64,000 nt of DNA from Rhodothermia bacterium. GTDB lineage: Bacteria > Bacteroidota > Rhodothermia > Rhodothermales > JAAAOL01. A program made the position numbers and the translations under genes. The stretch is from assembly GCA_030428385.1 (NCBI GenBank), contig JAUIDY010000006.1:1-64000 (forward strand), written 5' to 3'. Shown here in pieces: positions 35,255 to 44,040 of this stretch (positions are counted from its first letter, which is position 1; each line of letters opens with the position of its first letter). The notes under the pieces are model-generated. The model was not told the DNA's origin and did not search any database. It saw nothing but the letters and a program-made list of their open reading frames with translations.

Positions 35255-36155
35255 TCCAGCCCACAGCAAACAAGACACTATAGATCAGCAACAGCCGCCC
35301 CGTTGCCCCCAACAGCGGATTTAAAGCAAGGGGGTTTTGTTCGGTTGCCAGTTGCCGAATGACAGGAACGGCGAGCGGGAGGATTAGCAAAGCGAGTAAC
35401 GCAGGCAGGTGTCCTTCTTTCAATACCAACACGGCTACGACTGTAGCGGCTCCGAGCACGCACCCCGTATATAACCCGACGCCAACCCGACGCCCCGTTC
35501 GCACAATCAAGGTTTTTTTTCCTGCCGCCCGGTCCTCCTCTACGTCCCGGATGTTATTAACCAGCAAAATGGCTGTGGCCAGCAATCCGGGACCAAGCCC
35601 CATCAGCAATACGGCTGGTGTCACGTCGAGGGATTGCACATAATACGTGCCCGCCACCGCAACGGGGCCAAAAAAGATTAATACAAAAAGGTCGGCCAAA
35701 CCCAGATAGGCGAGGGAATACCGGCCGGCGGTGTAGAGCACTCCGCAGGCAATAGACACGACCCCGATCAAAACAACCGGCCACCCTCCGCGCCACATTA
35801 GGTAAATCCCGGCAACAACGGCCAGGCCAAATGTGAGGATGGTTGCCCCCTTCATGGTGGAGGGAGTCACCCACCCTGCCTGAGTCACCCGCAAGGGTCC
35901 TTTCCGCGCCTCCGTGTCTGCTCCTTTTAAATAATCGACGTAGTCGTTGCTGAAGTTGGTGCCGATCTGGATGAAGACCGCTCCCAACAAGGCACAAAGC
36001 GCGGCGGGCACATGCAATGCCCCTGCCTCAAGGGCCATCGCAGTGCCTACAACCACGGGCGCAATGGCCGCCCCTAACGTTTTGGGACGGGCCGCTGTCA
36101 CCCATAACTTGAGCGTTGATGGTTTTTGCGTGGACATGGTTGTGCCGCCGGGCAT
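35247..36155 (-). CDS. menA: 1,4-dihydroxy-2-naphthoate polyprenyltransferase MenA
   Basis: 302 residues, a UbiA-family integral membrane protein with about eight or nine hydrophobic segments. It attaches the polyprenyl tail to DHNA. The two aspartate motifs are N-F-S-N-D-Y-V-D-Y-x-x-G-A-D-T and N-N-I-R-D-V-E-E-D-R-A-A-G-K-K-T-L, the second being the MenA-type form. ATG 36137 is an alternative start. It is the only clearly membrane-embedded enzyme in the operon. It starts 15 bp after menB and overlaps menC by 8 bp. Confidence 0.94.
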   Translation of the reverse strand: MPGGTTMSTQKPSTLKLWVTAARPKTLGAAIAPVVVGTAMALEAGALHVPAALCALLGAVFIQIGTNFSNDYVDYLKGADTEARKGPLRVTQAGWVTPSTMKGATILTFGLAVVAGIYLMWRGGWPVVLIGVVSIACGVLYTAGRYSLAYLGLADLFVLIFFGPVAVAGTYYVQSLDVTPAVLLMGLGPGLLATAILLVNNIRDVEEDRAAGKKTLIVRTGRRVGVGLYTGCVLGAATVVAVLVLKEGHLPALLALLILPLAVPVIRQLATEQNPLALNPLLGATGRLLLIYSVLFAVGWNV

Positions 36156-36170
36156 GGAGAACTGCTCGTT

Positions 36171-37058
36171 CTAAGGCCGATACCCTTCCTTGTCGAACTC
36201 CGGGGGACGCTTGTCGAGATACGCGTTTTTGCCTTCCTGACCCTCTTGCGTCATGTAAAAAAGCATGGTGGCATGGCCCGCCAATTCCTGCAACCCGGCC
36301 TGTCCATCACAATCCGCGTTGAGCCCGGCTTTCAGCATTCGGATGGCGATGTTGGAGTTGGCGAGGATTTCGCGGCACCATTGCACCGTTTCGCGCTCGA
36401 GTTCTTCCAAGGGAACCACCGTATTGACCAGCCCCATCTCCTTCGCCTGTTGGGCATCGTAGGGACGGCATAAAAACCAGATCTCGCGGGCCTTCTTCTG
36501 CCCCACGATGCGCGCCAGAAACGACGCCCCATAGCCCCCATCAAATGAGCCCACCTTGGGGCCTGTTTGCATAAACTTCGCATTCTCGGCAGCGATGGTG
36601 AGATCGCAGATGACATGCAACACGTGACCGCCGCCGACAGCCCACCCTGCCACCATGGCAATCACTGGCTTGGGGCAGGTGCGTATTTGGCGTTGCAGGT
36701 CCAGGACGTTCAGGCGCTGCATCGAGGCATTGCCTTCTTCCTTGTAGCCGTGGTCTCCTCGAATGCGCTGATCTCCACCGGAGCAAAAGGCATGCGGCCC
36801 CGCCCCGGTTAGAATGATCACCCCCACCGACTTGTCATCGCGGGCCTGGGCGAAGGCAAGCTGCATTTCGTGAACCGTCTTAGGCCGAAACGCATTGCGC
36901 ACCTCGGGGCGGTTGATGGTCACCTTGGCAATGCCTTCCGTGGCGGTACCTGCCTTTCCGGTATGATACAATATATCCTCAAACGCACCTTCGCTCTCCC
37001 ACTCAAACGGGCCTTCTACGATGGGGCGATGGGTGAAATGATGTTTACGTGTGCTCAT
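36171..37058 (-). CDS. menB: 1,4-dihydroxy-2-naphthoyl-CoA synthase MenB
   Basis: 295 residues, crotonase superfamily. It closes the naphthoate ring of o-succinylbenzoyl-CoA. The highly conserved MenB sequences are visible: H-A-F-C-S-G-G-D-Q, the oxyanion segment [22 protein letters not shown] and the P-E-F-D-K C-terminus. A leader of about 20 residues precedes the usual start but is common in this enzyme. It lies 3 bp after menH. A DHNA-CoA thioesterase, needed after this step, is not recognisable in the operon. Confidence 0.96.
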   Translation of the reverse strand: MSTRKHHFTHRPIVEGPFEWESEGAFEDILYHTGKAGTATEGIAKVTINRPEVRNAFRPKTVHEMQLAFAQARDDKSVGVIILTGAGPHAFCSGGDQRIRGDHGYKEEGNASMQRLNVLDLQRQIRTCPKPVIAMVAGWAVGGGHVLHVICDLTIAAENAKFMQTGPKVGSFDGGYGASFLARIVGQKKAREIWFLCRPYDAQQAKEMGLVNTVVPLEELERETVQWCREILANSNIAIRMLKAGLNADCDGQAGLQELAGHATMLFYMTQEGQEGKNAYLDKRPPEFDKEGYRP

Positions 37059-37061
37059 AAA

Positions 37062-37853
37062 TCAGGGATGTAACCAGTTGGTGAGAATCGAAAAAAAAGC
37101 ATCGGGGCGCTCGGCGTGAACGTTATGTCCGGCCTCGGGCACAACCACGGCGTGTAAGAGTGGGCTTGCCGCTTCCATGCGTTGTGCCAGGTCCACATAT
37201 TTCTGGTCAAGCGCTCCTGCCACAGCGCACGTAGACACCCGCAACCCGCCAAGCCGTTCCCACAACGAGGGCTGCTTCCCCGTCCCCATCTCGCGCAGCG
37301 ACCGGGCCAGTTCAGCCGGACGATTCTGGAGTCGCGCGGCGATCATCTGACCGCGTAGATCTGGAATCCTATCCAGCGAGGTAAAAAGCGGTTGTTGATA
37401 CCACGCCTCCAGAAAAACGCTGAAGTCACCCTGCTCCAAGGCCCGTGCCCGTTCCTCATCATGCTGACAGCGCAACGACCGCTCCGCAGCCATTGGAAGA
37501 CCAGCGGATGCCGACTCTAACAAAAGCTGCTGACAGCGACTCGGATAATGCAACGCCATATACAAGGCCAGCCGTCCTCCCATGGAATATCCCACCCAGG
37601 CACTGGGTGACACCGTCAAGTCGTCAAGGACATGCAATACGGCCGCCGTGGCCCCAGCCATTGAATAGGCCTTGTGGGAGAACTTAACAGACCTTCCATG
37701 TCCCGGTAGATCCACAGTTATGCAAAAATGGGTGTCCGCCAGTCGTTCACAGTGGGTTGTCCAATCGCGTCCCTTTCCCATAAACCCATGCAGGAACAAC
37801 ACGGCCGGTTGAGTGGGTTTTCCCCAGGTTTGCACGTACAGCCGCTCTGTCAT
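37062..37853 (-). CDS. menH: 2-succinyl-6-hydroxy-2,4-cyclohexadiene-1-carboxylate synthase MenH (alpha/beta hydrolase)
   Basis: 263 residues from ATG 37853, which forms an ATGA overlap with the menD stop. Alpha/beta-hydrolase motifs: L-F-L-H-G-F-M-G, nucleophile elbow G-Y-S-M-G-G-R and catalytic histidine in E-A-G-H-N-V-H. The G-Y-S-M-G-G-R elbow and the position between menD and menB fit MenH, which eliminates pyruvate from the MenD product SEPHCHC. General hydrolase similarity alone would not prove it; the operon place does most of the work. Confidence 0.87.
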   Translation of the reverse strand: MTERLYVQTWGKPTQPAVLFLHGFMGKGRDWTTHCERLADTHFCITVDLPGHGRSVKFSHKAYSMAGATAAVLHVLDDLTVSPSAWVGYSMGGRLALYMALHYPSRCQQLLLESASAGLPMAAERSLRCQHDEERARALEQGDFSVFLEAWYQQPLFTSLDRIPDLRGQMIAARLQNRPAELARSLREMGTGKQPSLWERLGGLRVSTCAVAGALDQKYVDLAQRMEAASPLLHAVVVPEAGHNVHAERPDAFFSILTNWLHP

Positions 37854-39598
37854 ACCCGCAGCCATGCCTCCACCGCCTCTCGGCAGCGTGTCAAAATCTG
37901 CTCATGGATCGCATGGTTGGCCTCCCGTTCCGTCTGCACTTCGAGGATGACCGATTGCTGACGGGCGCACGCCTGTTGGTAGGCTTCAACAAACGCCGTG
38001 GTATCCTCGACCTTCTGATATCTCACACCAAACTGGTGGGCGGCGTGTTCAAAGGTCATCCCGTGCGGCGTCCCAAAAAATGGTTCAAAAACCTGTTCCT
38101 TGGCAGCAATGGGTAGAAAATGAAAGATGCCACCCCCGTTGTTGTTAAGCACCACCACAACCACGGGGATATCGCGCAAGAGTGCCAGTGAATTCAGGTC
38201 ATGAAGGAGCGCCAGGTCTCCTATCAACAATGTCACGGGAGCCTGCAGGCCCGCGGCATAGCCTGCCGCTGTTGCCACCAACCCGTCGATACCGCTTGCG
38301 CCCCGGTTTGCCGTGACAAACACCCCTGAGGACGTTGCCTCCACAAACATATCAGCATCCCGAACCGGCATACTGCTCGCCAACACCCATCCATGACCAG
38401 CGGGGATATGGGCGGCAATTAGACGCGCTACGGTCGGTTCTTGTAGCACGGACAATTCCGGCACCGCCGGTATCACCTCGGCCAATACCTGCGCGGCGTC
38501 TTGCCACCAGCGTTGATAGGCCCCACGTGCTCGGTTTGGTATCTCACGCTCCAATGCTGAACAAAATGTGGCGATGTCAGCGTCGAACCGATGGCTCACC
38601 TGATGACTAGGGTCGTACCGGTTGGCGTGATTCTGCACCACTGCGTAAATCGGGGGACGACACTCGTTCAAAAACCGCAGCAACCGCTTTGACGTGGGCC
38701 TCCCGCCAATATGCAAAACTGCTTTCGGGGCTGCCTGTTGTTGAAATCCCGCACTCTCAAGCAGATGGTCGTAATAGGCAATCCCCGCTCCACGCAATGC
38801 GTCCTCCACACGCAATCCCGACAATATATCAGGCAATAGCGGCCATTGTAGCCGTTTGCTCAGCGATGCTACCGCCCGTGCTTCCTGCTCATTTTTCAGC
38901 GACCCCACGACCAAAAGCCCTCGCTCAACCTCAGACATCGAAGTGGCAAATGTGTTAAACGCGGATGATTCGGGCCCCTTTTGTATGGCCGGGTACGCTG
39001 TATACGGGTGGCCTCGTTCTGCCCATGCCTTCAAGGAGTCCGGAACCTCGGGCTCCCTTTCAGGCACTAAGGGCTCTCGAAACATGCAGTTCAGGTGCAC
39101 GGGACCGCCTGGGCATTGACGGGCCCTGTGCACTGCCTGATCAACGGTGGTGAGCACGAAGGCTAGATCAATAGCATCCGTTGGAGCAGGTACGTCGAAA
39201 AACCAACGCACAGCTTCGCCAAACAACTTCACTTGATCTATGGTCTGGTTGGCTCCGGTATGGCGTAGTTCAGGCGGTCGATCAGCCGTTAGCAACACCA
39301 TGGGGACGCCTGCTGAAGCGGCCTCGATGACAGCGGGGAATCCATTCGCCAGGGCTGTTCCCGAGGTGGTAATCCAGGCGGCAGGATCACCTGTTGCCCG
39401 GGCATAACCGAGGGCAAAAAACGCCGTCCCTCGTTCGTCATAATGAACCGTCGTGCGGGCTTGGGGATGTTGGGCTACCGCAACGGTAAGGGGCGTACTT
39501 CGTGAGCCTGGCGCGATACAAAACTGCCGTACGCCACAGCGGATCAACTCTTCCACCAGCAGATGTGCCCACTGCGCGTTGAGGTCTGTACCCATCAT
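37850..39598 (-). CDS. menD: SEPHCHC synthase MenD (thiamine diphosphate enzyme)
   Basis: 582 residues. It joins isochorismate and 2-oxoglutarate using thiamine diphosphate. The N-terminus has F-C-I-A-P-G-S-R-S-T-P-L-T, the Y-D-E-R-G-T-A-F-F segment carries the catalytic glutamate, and the ThDP/Mg motif is G-D-L-A-L-L-H-D followed by N-N-N-G-G-G-I-F. The start codon shares one base with the menF stop (TAATG), with a second ATG 3 bp on. It overlaps menH by ATGA. Confidence 0.96.
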   Translation of the reverse strand: MMGTDLNAQWAHLLVEELIRCGVRQFCIAPGSRSTPLTVAVAQHPQARTTVHYDERGTAFFALGYARATGDPAAWITTSGTALANGFPAVIEAASAGVPMVLLTADRPPELRHTGANQTIDQVKLFGEAVRWFFDVPAPTDAIDLAFVLTTVDQAVHRARQCPGGPVHLNCMFREPLVPEREPEVPDSLKAWAERGHPYTAYPAIQKGPESSAFNTFATSMSEVERGLLVVGSLKNEQEARAVASLSKRLQWPLLPDILSGLRVEDALRGAGIAYYDHLLESAGFQQQAAPKAVLHIGGRPTSKRLLRFLNECRPPIYAVVQNHANRYDPSHQVSHRFDADIATFCSALEREIPNRARGAYQRWWQDAAQVLAEVIPAVPELSVLQEPTVARLIAAHIPAGHGWVLASSMPVRDADMFVEATSSGVFVTANRGASGIDGLVATAAGYAAGLQAPVTLLIGDLALLHDLNSLALLRDIPVVVVVLNNNGGGIFHFLPIAAKEQVFEPFFGTPHGMTFEHAAHQFGVRYQKVEDTTAFVEAYQQACARQQSVILEVQTEREANHAIHEQILTRCREAVEAWLRV

Positions 39599-41028
39599 TA
39601 ATCTGCGGGCTGTAATACCAACCCCATCACGTCGAGAAAGTCACTGATTTTGTTCTCGATTTCCTCCCACTCTCGCAAGGGCTCTGAACCTCGAACAATG
39701 CCCGCCCCCGAATACAACGACAACTTGTTTCCCTGAACATATCCCGACCGGATGCCCACGGCAAATTCGGCCGCATCGCGCCCAACCCAGCCGATCGGCC
39801 CCGCATACCATCCGCGATCAAAATGCTCTCTTTCGCGCAATACGCGCAGGGCATCTTTATGGGGGTATCCGCCAACGGCGGGCGTGGGGTGCAACTGCTC
39901 CAACACGTCAAGGCTTGTTACGCCTGGATGCAACCGTCCTGTCAACCGTGTAACCAGATGCCTTCGGCGCGCCAGCTTCATTTCTGATGGCGTCGGTTCT
40001 ATGTCTACAGACTCGCATACCTGCTCCAGGTGGTTTTTGACGCTCAGCCGGACAAATTCATGCTCCCGATGATCTTTGGTGCTCCCAAACAGATCGGCAC
40101 GGAACTGCGCATCTTCAGCAGCGGTTGCGCCTCTCGGCCGGGTCCCCGCGACGGCCTCACTTCTAATCAGCCGTCCCTGTTGCCAGAATAAGCGTTCGGG
40201 GGTGGCAGCGAGAAAGGCATGATCGTCATCCGGTTGAAAGAGGAAATGAAAGCACCCCGGTGTGGCTACCGCCAAGCGCTCCATAAACGCAGCGGGGTTA
40301 ATGCCTTCTTTTAGGGTAAGAATGACTTCCCGCGCAAACACTATTTTGCGCAACGCACTCTGCCCAAAAGTTTGAAGGGCCCAGTCGATATTCTCTTTCC
40401 AGTCTTCGTAGTCGGGAATATTCAACCGATGCAGGAGCATGGGTATTTCCACGAAGGACTGAGACACGGAAGGCTTCAAGGCATTGAAGGCCGCTTCTAC
40501 TTGTTCCCACCGGTCATAATCTCGGGGAAGGACGAGGTTACAAACCAGCGTGGCGCTTTGGCCCTTCAACACCCACTCAAACCGGGGCAAGACAAAACAG
40601 AATTCCCCAAAGGGCTTCCACTTCGTGTCTCTTGTTTGGTGCCTATCGAAACGGTGCCCCCCATAATAGCGCACGTCGGCATCGGCCCCACTCAGCATTT
40701 TGTCAACCTGATGATTCAGGTCAACAACCGGATCATGACTGCTCCATACATCCGCCTGCCCAACCCCAGCCACCTGGTGCGAATGTGTTCGATTCGACCA
40801 GTAAATTTTTTGTCCCGGCCCCTGCTGCTGTAACCAGTGAAGCGGTTGGGCTGTGTTCACCGAAACGTGGATCCGCTCCACCTTCGGATGGTGTACCCGA
40901 TACCCATTTTTCTGAGACAGTGAATGGCGCACCCGTTGTTTTAACACCTGCAACGCCTGAGTCCATCCGTATACGTACCTGTCGGGATGGGCGTTCTGCA
41001 CGTCGGTATGTTTCGTCGCCTGGGTCAT
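39598..41028 (-). CDS. menF: Isochorismate synthase MenF
   Basis: 476 residues from ATG 41028, which forms an ATGA overlap with the upstream phosphatase stop. A chorismate-binding domain fills the C-terminal about 260 residues: R-K-I-V-F-A-R-E, S-E-A-V-A-G-T-R-P-R-G, the E-H-x-F-V-R segment and H-P-T-P-A-V-G-G-Y-P. It converts chorismate to isochorismate, the committed step. The alternative identities (salicylate or anthranilate synthase) are made unlikely by the menD neighbour. The first about 200 residues are variable, as usual for MenF/EntC. Confidence 0.94.
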   Translation of the reverse strand: MTQATKHTDVQNAHPDRYVYGWTQALQVLKQRVRHSLSQKNGYRVHHPKVERIHVSVNTAQPLHWLQQQGPGQKIYWSNRTHSHQVAGVGQADVWSSHDPVVDLNHQVDKMLSGADADVRYYGGHRFDRHQTRDTKWKPFGEFCFVLPRFEWVLKGQSATLVCNLVLPRDYDRWEQVEAAFNALKPSVSQSFVEIPMLLHRLNIPDYEDWKENIDWALQTFGQSALRKIVFAREVILTLKEGINPAAFMERLAVATPGCFHFLFQPDDDHAFLAATPERLFWQQGRLIRSEAVAGTRPRGATAAEDAQFRADLFGSTKDHREHEFVRLSVKNHLEQVCESVDIEPTPSEMKLARRRHLVTRLTGRLHPGVTSLDVLEQLHPTPAVGGYPHKDALRVLREREHFDRGWYAGPIGWVGRDAAEFAVGIRSGYVQGNKLSLYSGAGIVRGSEPLREWEEIENKISDFLDVMGLVLQPAD

Positions 41029-41666
41029 GCCGGTTCGTCGAGCGTCTCCAAATGAGCGGTGCAATTTAATACCTCGGGGGTGTAGGTACCTGCTGCATAG
41101 GTCAGTTCGTACACCGCCGTGTTTGCATGTTTAATCTCGTGCATGCGTGCCAACCCATACGTGTCGAGCAAGGAAGCCAGCAAAACCCGCAAGAAGCGCC
41201 CATGCGCCACCACCAATACCGTTTTGCCTCCATGAGCTTCACATATGGTATCCATCGCGCGCAGGGCACGCCGCTGGACATCATGAATGGATTCTCCGCC
41301 CGGAATAAACGCGTCGTACGCCCCGTTTTCCCATTGTCGATACATTCCCTGAAGCACCTCCTTGGTTTCAGGGGTTGGTGCCGCGCCTTCCAGTTCACCC
41401 CACGCCATCTCCTCAAGATCTTCTAAGGTGAAGAAGGGGACATCGCTGTGGAAATGAGCGATTGCGTTTGCGGTCTCTTGGGCACGCCGGAGGGGGCTTG
41501 TATAAATAACATCCAAGTCGGTCATCGCAAATCGTTCTGCCAACACTTTTGCCTGGGCCTTTCCGGTTTCGTTGAGACCCATATTTACGCCACGCCCTTG
41601 CATAATTCCGAGCCGGTTATATTCCGTCTCGCCATGGCGTACAAAATAAAACGTGGTCGTGTCCAT
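41025..41666 (-). CDS. Histidine phosphatase (phosphoglycerate-mutase-like) family protein
   Basis: 213 residues with the R-H-G-E-T-E-Y-N motif (catalytic histidine), S-P-L-R-R-A-Q-E-T and the second histidine in V-V-A-H-G-R-F-L-R. The family covers phosphoglycerate mutases, alpha-ribazole phosphatase and diverse small-molecule phosphatases. The gene is locked to menF by an ATGA overlap, so it is surely expressed with the men enzymes, but no menaquinone step needs a phosphatase. It starts 8 bp after the preceding membrane-protein gene. The substrate is unknown. Confidence 0.85.
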   Translation of the reverse strand: MDTTTFYFVRHGETEYNRLGIMQGRGVNMGLNETGKAQAKVLAERFAMTDLDVIYTSPLRRAQETANAIAHFHSDVPFFTLEDLEEMAWGELEGAAPTPETKEVLQGMYRQWENGAYDAFIPGGESIHDVQRRALRAMDTICEAHGGKTVLVVAHGRFLRVLLASLLDTYGLARMHEIKHANTAVYELTYAAGTYTPEVLNCTAHLETLDEPA

Positions 41667-41674
41667 CAGAACGA

Positions 41675-42295
41675 CTATTTATTGCGAAGCCAGATAGCCA
41701 GAATGTCGTTGGCCATGGCATCAATTTCAGGAAGCGCTACCCGATATTTAAGCGCAGCGCGGTGAATAAGGGCTCGCAAGACCTGATCGGGCACGGGCAA
41801 GGGATACATTCGCTGCAAGAGCGTTGTGAGCCCTGGTTCTACTATTTTTCGTATCACGCCCCAACGCAAGATGATGAACCCTGCCAGCCCCACAACAAGT
41901 GCGGCATAGTGCGCAGTTATGGCAAGCAGACTGAGCACCCCCACATAGTACATCAATTGCACAAACACGTGGTCCAGCAGGGAGGCCACCTTCAGCATCG
42001 GTCGGTTCACCAATGCGGGCCCCAACAGGCTCCATGTAACATACACACCTAGTGAGACCCCTACGGCCCCCCATACAGGCAACACCCATAAGGCGGCGGG
42101 CAAACACCACAGCGCAAGGGTTTCGGGCAACCGAAGCCATACTTCGGCATGGCGTACGAGCACCCGTAATGGTTCATGGTCGAGCACGTCGCCCGCATAG
42201 TCCCGAACTCCGGCCTCGGAAGTTCGAAACCAGATTCCCGAGGCCGTAAAAATGCCCCGGGGCGTATCTACAAACGTGGGAGAGGCTGCACCCAT
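41675..42295 (-). CDS. Membrane protein of unknown function
   Basis: 206 residues with a soluble N-terminal about 55 residues, then two long hydrophobic regions (about 60-92 and 112-145, each perhaps two helices), and a polar helical C-terminus. No family was recognised. It is the first gene of the run leading into the histidine phosphatase and the men operon (8 bp gap), so it may be co-transcribed. An A/T-rich region with a palindrome lies upstream. Confidence 0.6.
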   Translation of the reverse strand: MGAASPTFVDTPRGIFTASGIWFRTSEAGVRDYAGDVLDHEPLRVLVRHAEVWLRLPETLALWCLPAALWVLPVWGAVGVSLGVYVTWSLLGPALVNRPMLKVASLLDHVFVQLMYYVGVLSLLAITAHYAALVVGLAGFIILRWGVIRKIVEPGLTTLLQRMYPLPVPDQVLRALIHRAALKYRVALPEIDAMANDILAIWLRNK

Positions 42296-42419
42296 AGGAT
42301 TTCAGATTGCGAGCACCCTGGGGAAGATTCACAAAAAGTGCTCCCCGTTGCAGGGCCGGAGCAATGACGAATAAGCGTAACTCGATGCGGAGATCTTTGT
42401 TACACCTTCCGGGGTGGCT

Positions 42420-42450
42420 GTAATTTATTTTCAAAAATAATTGAAAACAA
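42420..42450 (-). promoter_or_regulatory. A/T-rich segment with inverted repeat, candidate promoter of the men run
   Basis: In the 176 bp between 42296 and 42471 a sharply A/T-rich patch stands out. It contains TTTTCAA (42428-42434) and TTGAAAA (42441-42447) around a 6-nt loop. It could be a promoter/operator for the minus-strand run beginning at 42295, or the end of the preceding transcript. No clear -35/-10 pair is assigned. Confidence 0.3.
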
Positions 42451-42471
42451 GCCAGCGTCTGATTGACCTGC

Positions 42472-43146
42472 TCACCGTCCAGGCACACGCGTCGACGTAG
42501 TCGCGGTGATAAAACGAAAACGGGGAGACTCGATACCTCCTGCTTGTAACACCGGAGTCAGCATTTTTTCCAGGGCCCGTTCTGTGTTTTCAAGGGGCTG
42601 CTGGTTGGTTTGCAGGTACTCGTTGGCCTGAACCCGCAGGGCGGCTTGCGCCTGACGCATCGCTTGCGCCTGCACCCGGTCACGCTCCGCTTCATCGCCC
42701 AACCATCGTTGCCACGTCCCTGTGGAGGTGCGTATCTGCAACCGGGTGAAGTCTGGCTCTACCGAATACGGTGAAAGCGGAGGCACAACCACTTCGATTC
42801 CTCCGTCTTCTGATAAACGAATGTGTTCAGGCCGAAGGGCTTCTATGCCAAAGCCATAGGACACTTGTCCCGGCATTCGCACGGTGGCTTCCGTAGAACC
42901 AAGGGGAAGCCGAAATGAAGTAGGCATCAGGTATTCGGTTTCTTCGACGGTGCTCGTGGCAGCGATAGTTAATACTCCGGTGACGTAAAAAGACGCAGGC
43001 GCTTCTTCCTGAATGGTGGTAATCACCAACTGTCGTACCTCCGTCTCCGTCAGGGCGGGCTGGTCCATCCACATCAATATCCCCATCCCCACCACGAGCA
43101 CGGCTGCCCCCCAAACAATTCCATTTATGAACTTTAAGGACTTCAT
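42472..43146 (-). CDS. DUF4230-like protein
   Basis: 224 residues from ATG 43146 (M-K-S-L-K-F-I-N-G); the extension to 43257 is not protein-like. One N-terminal membrane segment (about residues 8-26), then an extracytoplasmic domain with strands such as V-S-Y-G-F-G-I-E-A-L and G-I-E-V-V-V-P-P-L. A long polar helix (D-E-A-E-R-D-R-V-Q-A-Q-A-M-R-Q-A-Q) and a final strand follow. This order fits DUF4230, a family of single-pass proteins of unknown role common in Bacteroidota. The assignment is from overall pattern and only moderately sure. Confidence 0.6.
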   Translation of the reverse strand: MKSLKFINGIVWGAAVLVVGMGILMWMDQPALTETEVRQLVITTIQEEAPASFYVTGVLTIAATSTVEETEYLMPTSFRLPLGSTEATVRMPGQVSYGFGIEALRPEHIRLSEDGGIEVVVPPLSPYSVEPDFTRLQIRTSTGTWQRWLGDEAERDRVQAQAMRQAQAALRVQANEYLQTNQQPLENTERALEKMLTPVLQAGGIESPRFRFITATTSTRVPGR

Positions 43147-43266
43147 GGTCTCGTACGTTAATGGATTTGTCAGATACGCTGTATCACGTCTCCCCGCTAC
43201 CCGCGCCTTTTTTTTCGCGATTGCACTTTCTAACACAATGAGGCGATGTGCACCCAAAGGTTGCTG

Positions 43267-43950
43267 TCATAGGCTCAGACGCAGATGAACCTGCATGCCG
43301 CCTTGACCCTTCGTTCGGCGTAACCGTTCGGGCGTGATTTGATCCTTCCAGTGATGGACGGCCCAGGCAATGAACGACCCAAGCACGGCTCCTGCGAGCA
43401 CATCGGTTGGATAATGAACGCCGAGCCACACCCGCGTCGTCGCAACGGTTGTGGCCCATGCATACAGCGGCACCGCTACATACCAGCGAGGATAGGAAAG
43501 GGTGAGCGATGTGGCAATGGAAAACGTGACCGCGGCATGCCCCGATGGAAACGAGTAGGGGTCCTTTTGGTCATCGCCGGGTTGCAAGCCTGACGACCGG
43601 GATTCAATCTCCAACTGATTGTATGGCCGTGGCCTTCGGGTCACATTCTTAATTCCTCCGACTGCAAACACCGTCCCGATCTCAGCAATCGTCAATCGGT
43701 ACGCTTCCTCGAAGTGGGGATCCTGACCGGTTAGGGCCTGCCCTCCTGCTATCCCCCAATGTACCAGTGGAATGATGGCGACGCCGGGGAAAAAGGCATC
43801 ATTCGACGCCCGAAACGTTTGTGTGACAGCAGGATGATCAATGGCATAAACCGCGTCCAACACCTTTCGGTCGAACGCCCCCTGCCCAAACACCTGCCCG
43901 ATGGGCAGAACCAACAGCAAGAGCCCAATACCTAGCAGGCGTTGAATCAT
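43267..43950 (-). CDS. PAP2-family phosphatase
   Basis: 227 residues from ATG 43950, with a signal-peptide-like or first membrane segment ending near V-F-G-Q-G. The three phosphatase motifs are present: K-N-V-T-R-R-P-R-P-Y (K-x6-R-P), P-S-G-H-A-A-V-T-F and R-V-W-L-G-V-H-Y-P-T-D (R-x5-H-x3-D). Such enzymes dephosphorylate lipid phosphates such as undecaprenyl diphosphate or phosphatidic acid at the periplasmic face. The substrate is not determined. A strong terminator separates it from recA upstream. Confidence 0.88.
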   Translation of the reverse strand: MIQRLLGIGLLLLVLPIGQVFGQGAFDRKVLDAVYAIDHPAVTQTFRASNDAFFPGVAIIPLVHWGIAGGQALTGQDPHFEEAYRLTIAEIGTVFAVGGIKNVTRRPRPYNQLEIESRSSGLQPGDDQKDPYSFPSGHAAVTFSIATSLTLSYPRWYVAVPLYAWATTVATTRVWLGVHYPTDVLAGAVLGSFIAWAVHHWKDQITPERLRRTKGQGGMQVHLRLSL

Positions 43951-43984
43951 GATGGGTGTATTCAGATGGCGAAAAGCCGAATAT

Positions 43985-44022
43985 AACAAACGCCGCCTCA
44001 GCGTACCGAGGCGGCGTTTGTT
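43985..44022 (-). terminator. Terminator hairpin downstream of recA
   Basis: A perfect 15 bp inverted repeat (43985-43999 pairs with 44008-44022) with an 8-nt loop, 18 bp past the recA stop on the minus strand. The top of the stem is GC-rich (CGCCGCCTC) and its base is A/T-rich, so the U-rich tract is partly in the stem. It probably ends recA transcription before the PAP2 gene and may work in both directions. Confidence 0.75.
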
Positions 44023-44040
44023 GTTGTTCAAAGCCGGAAA

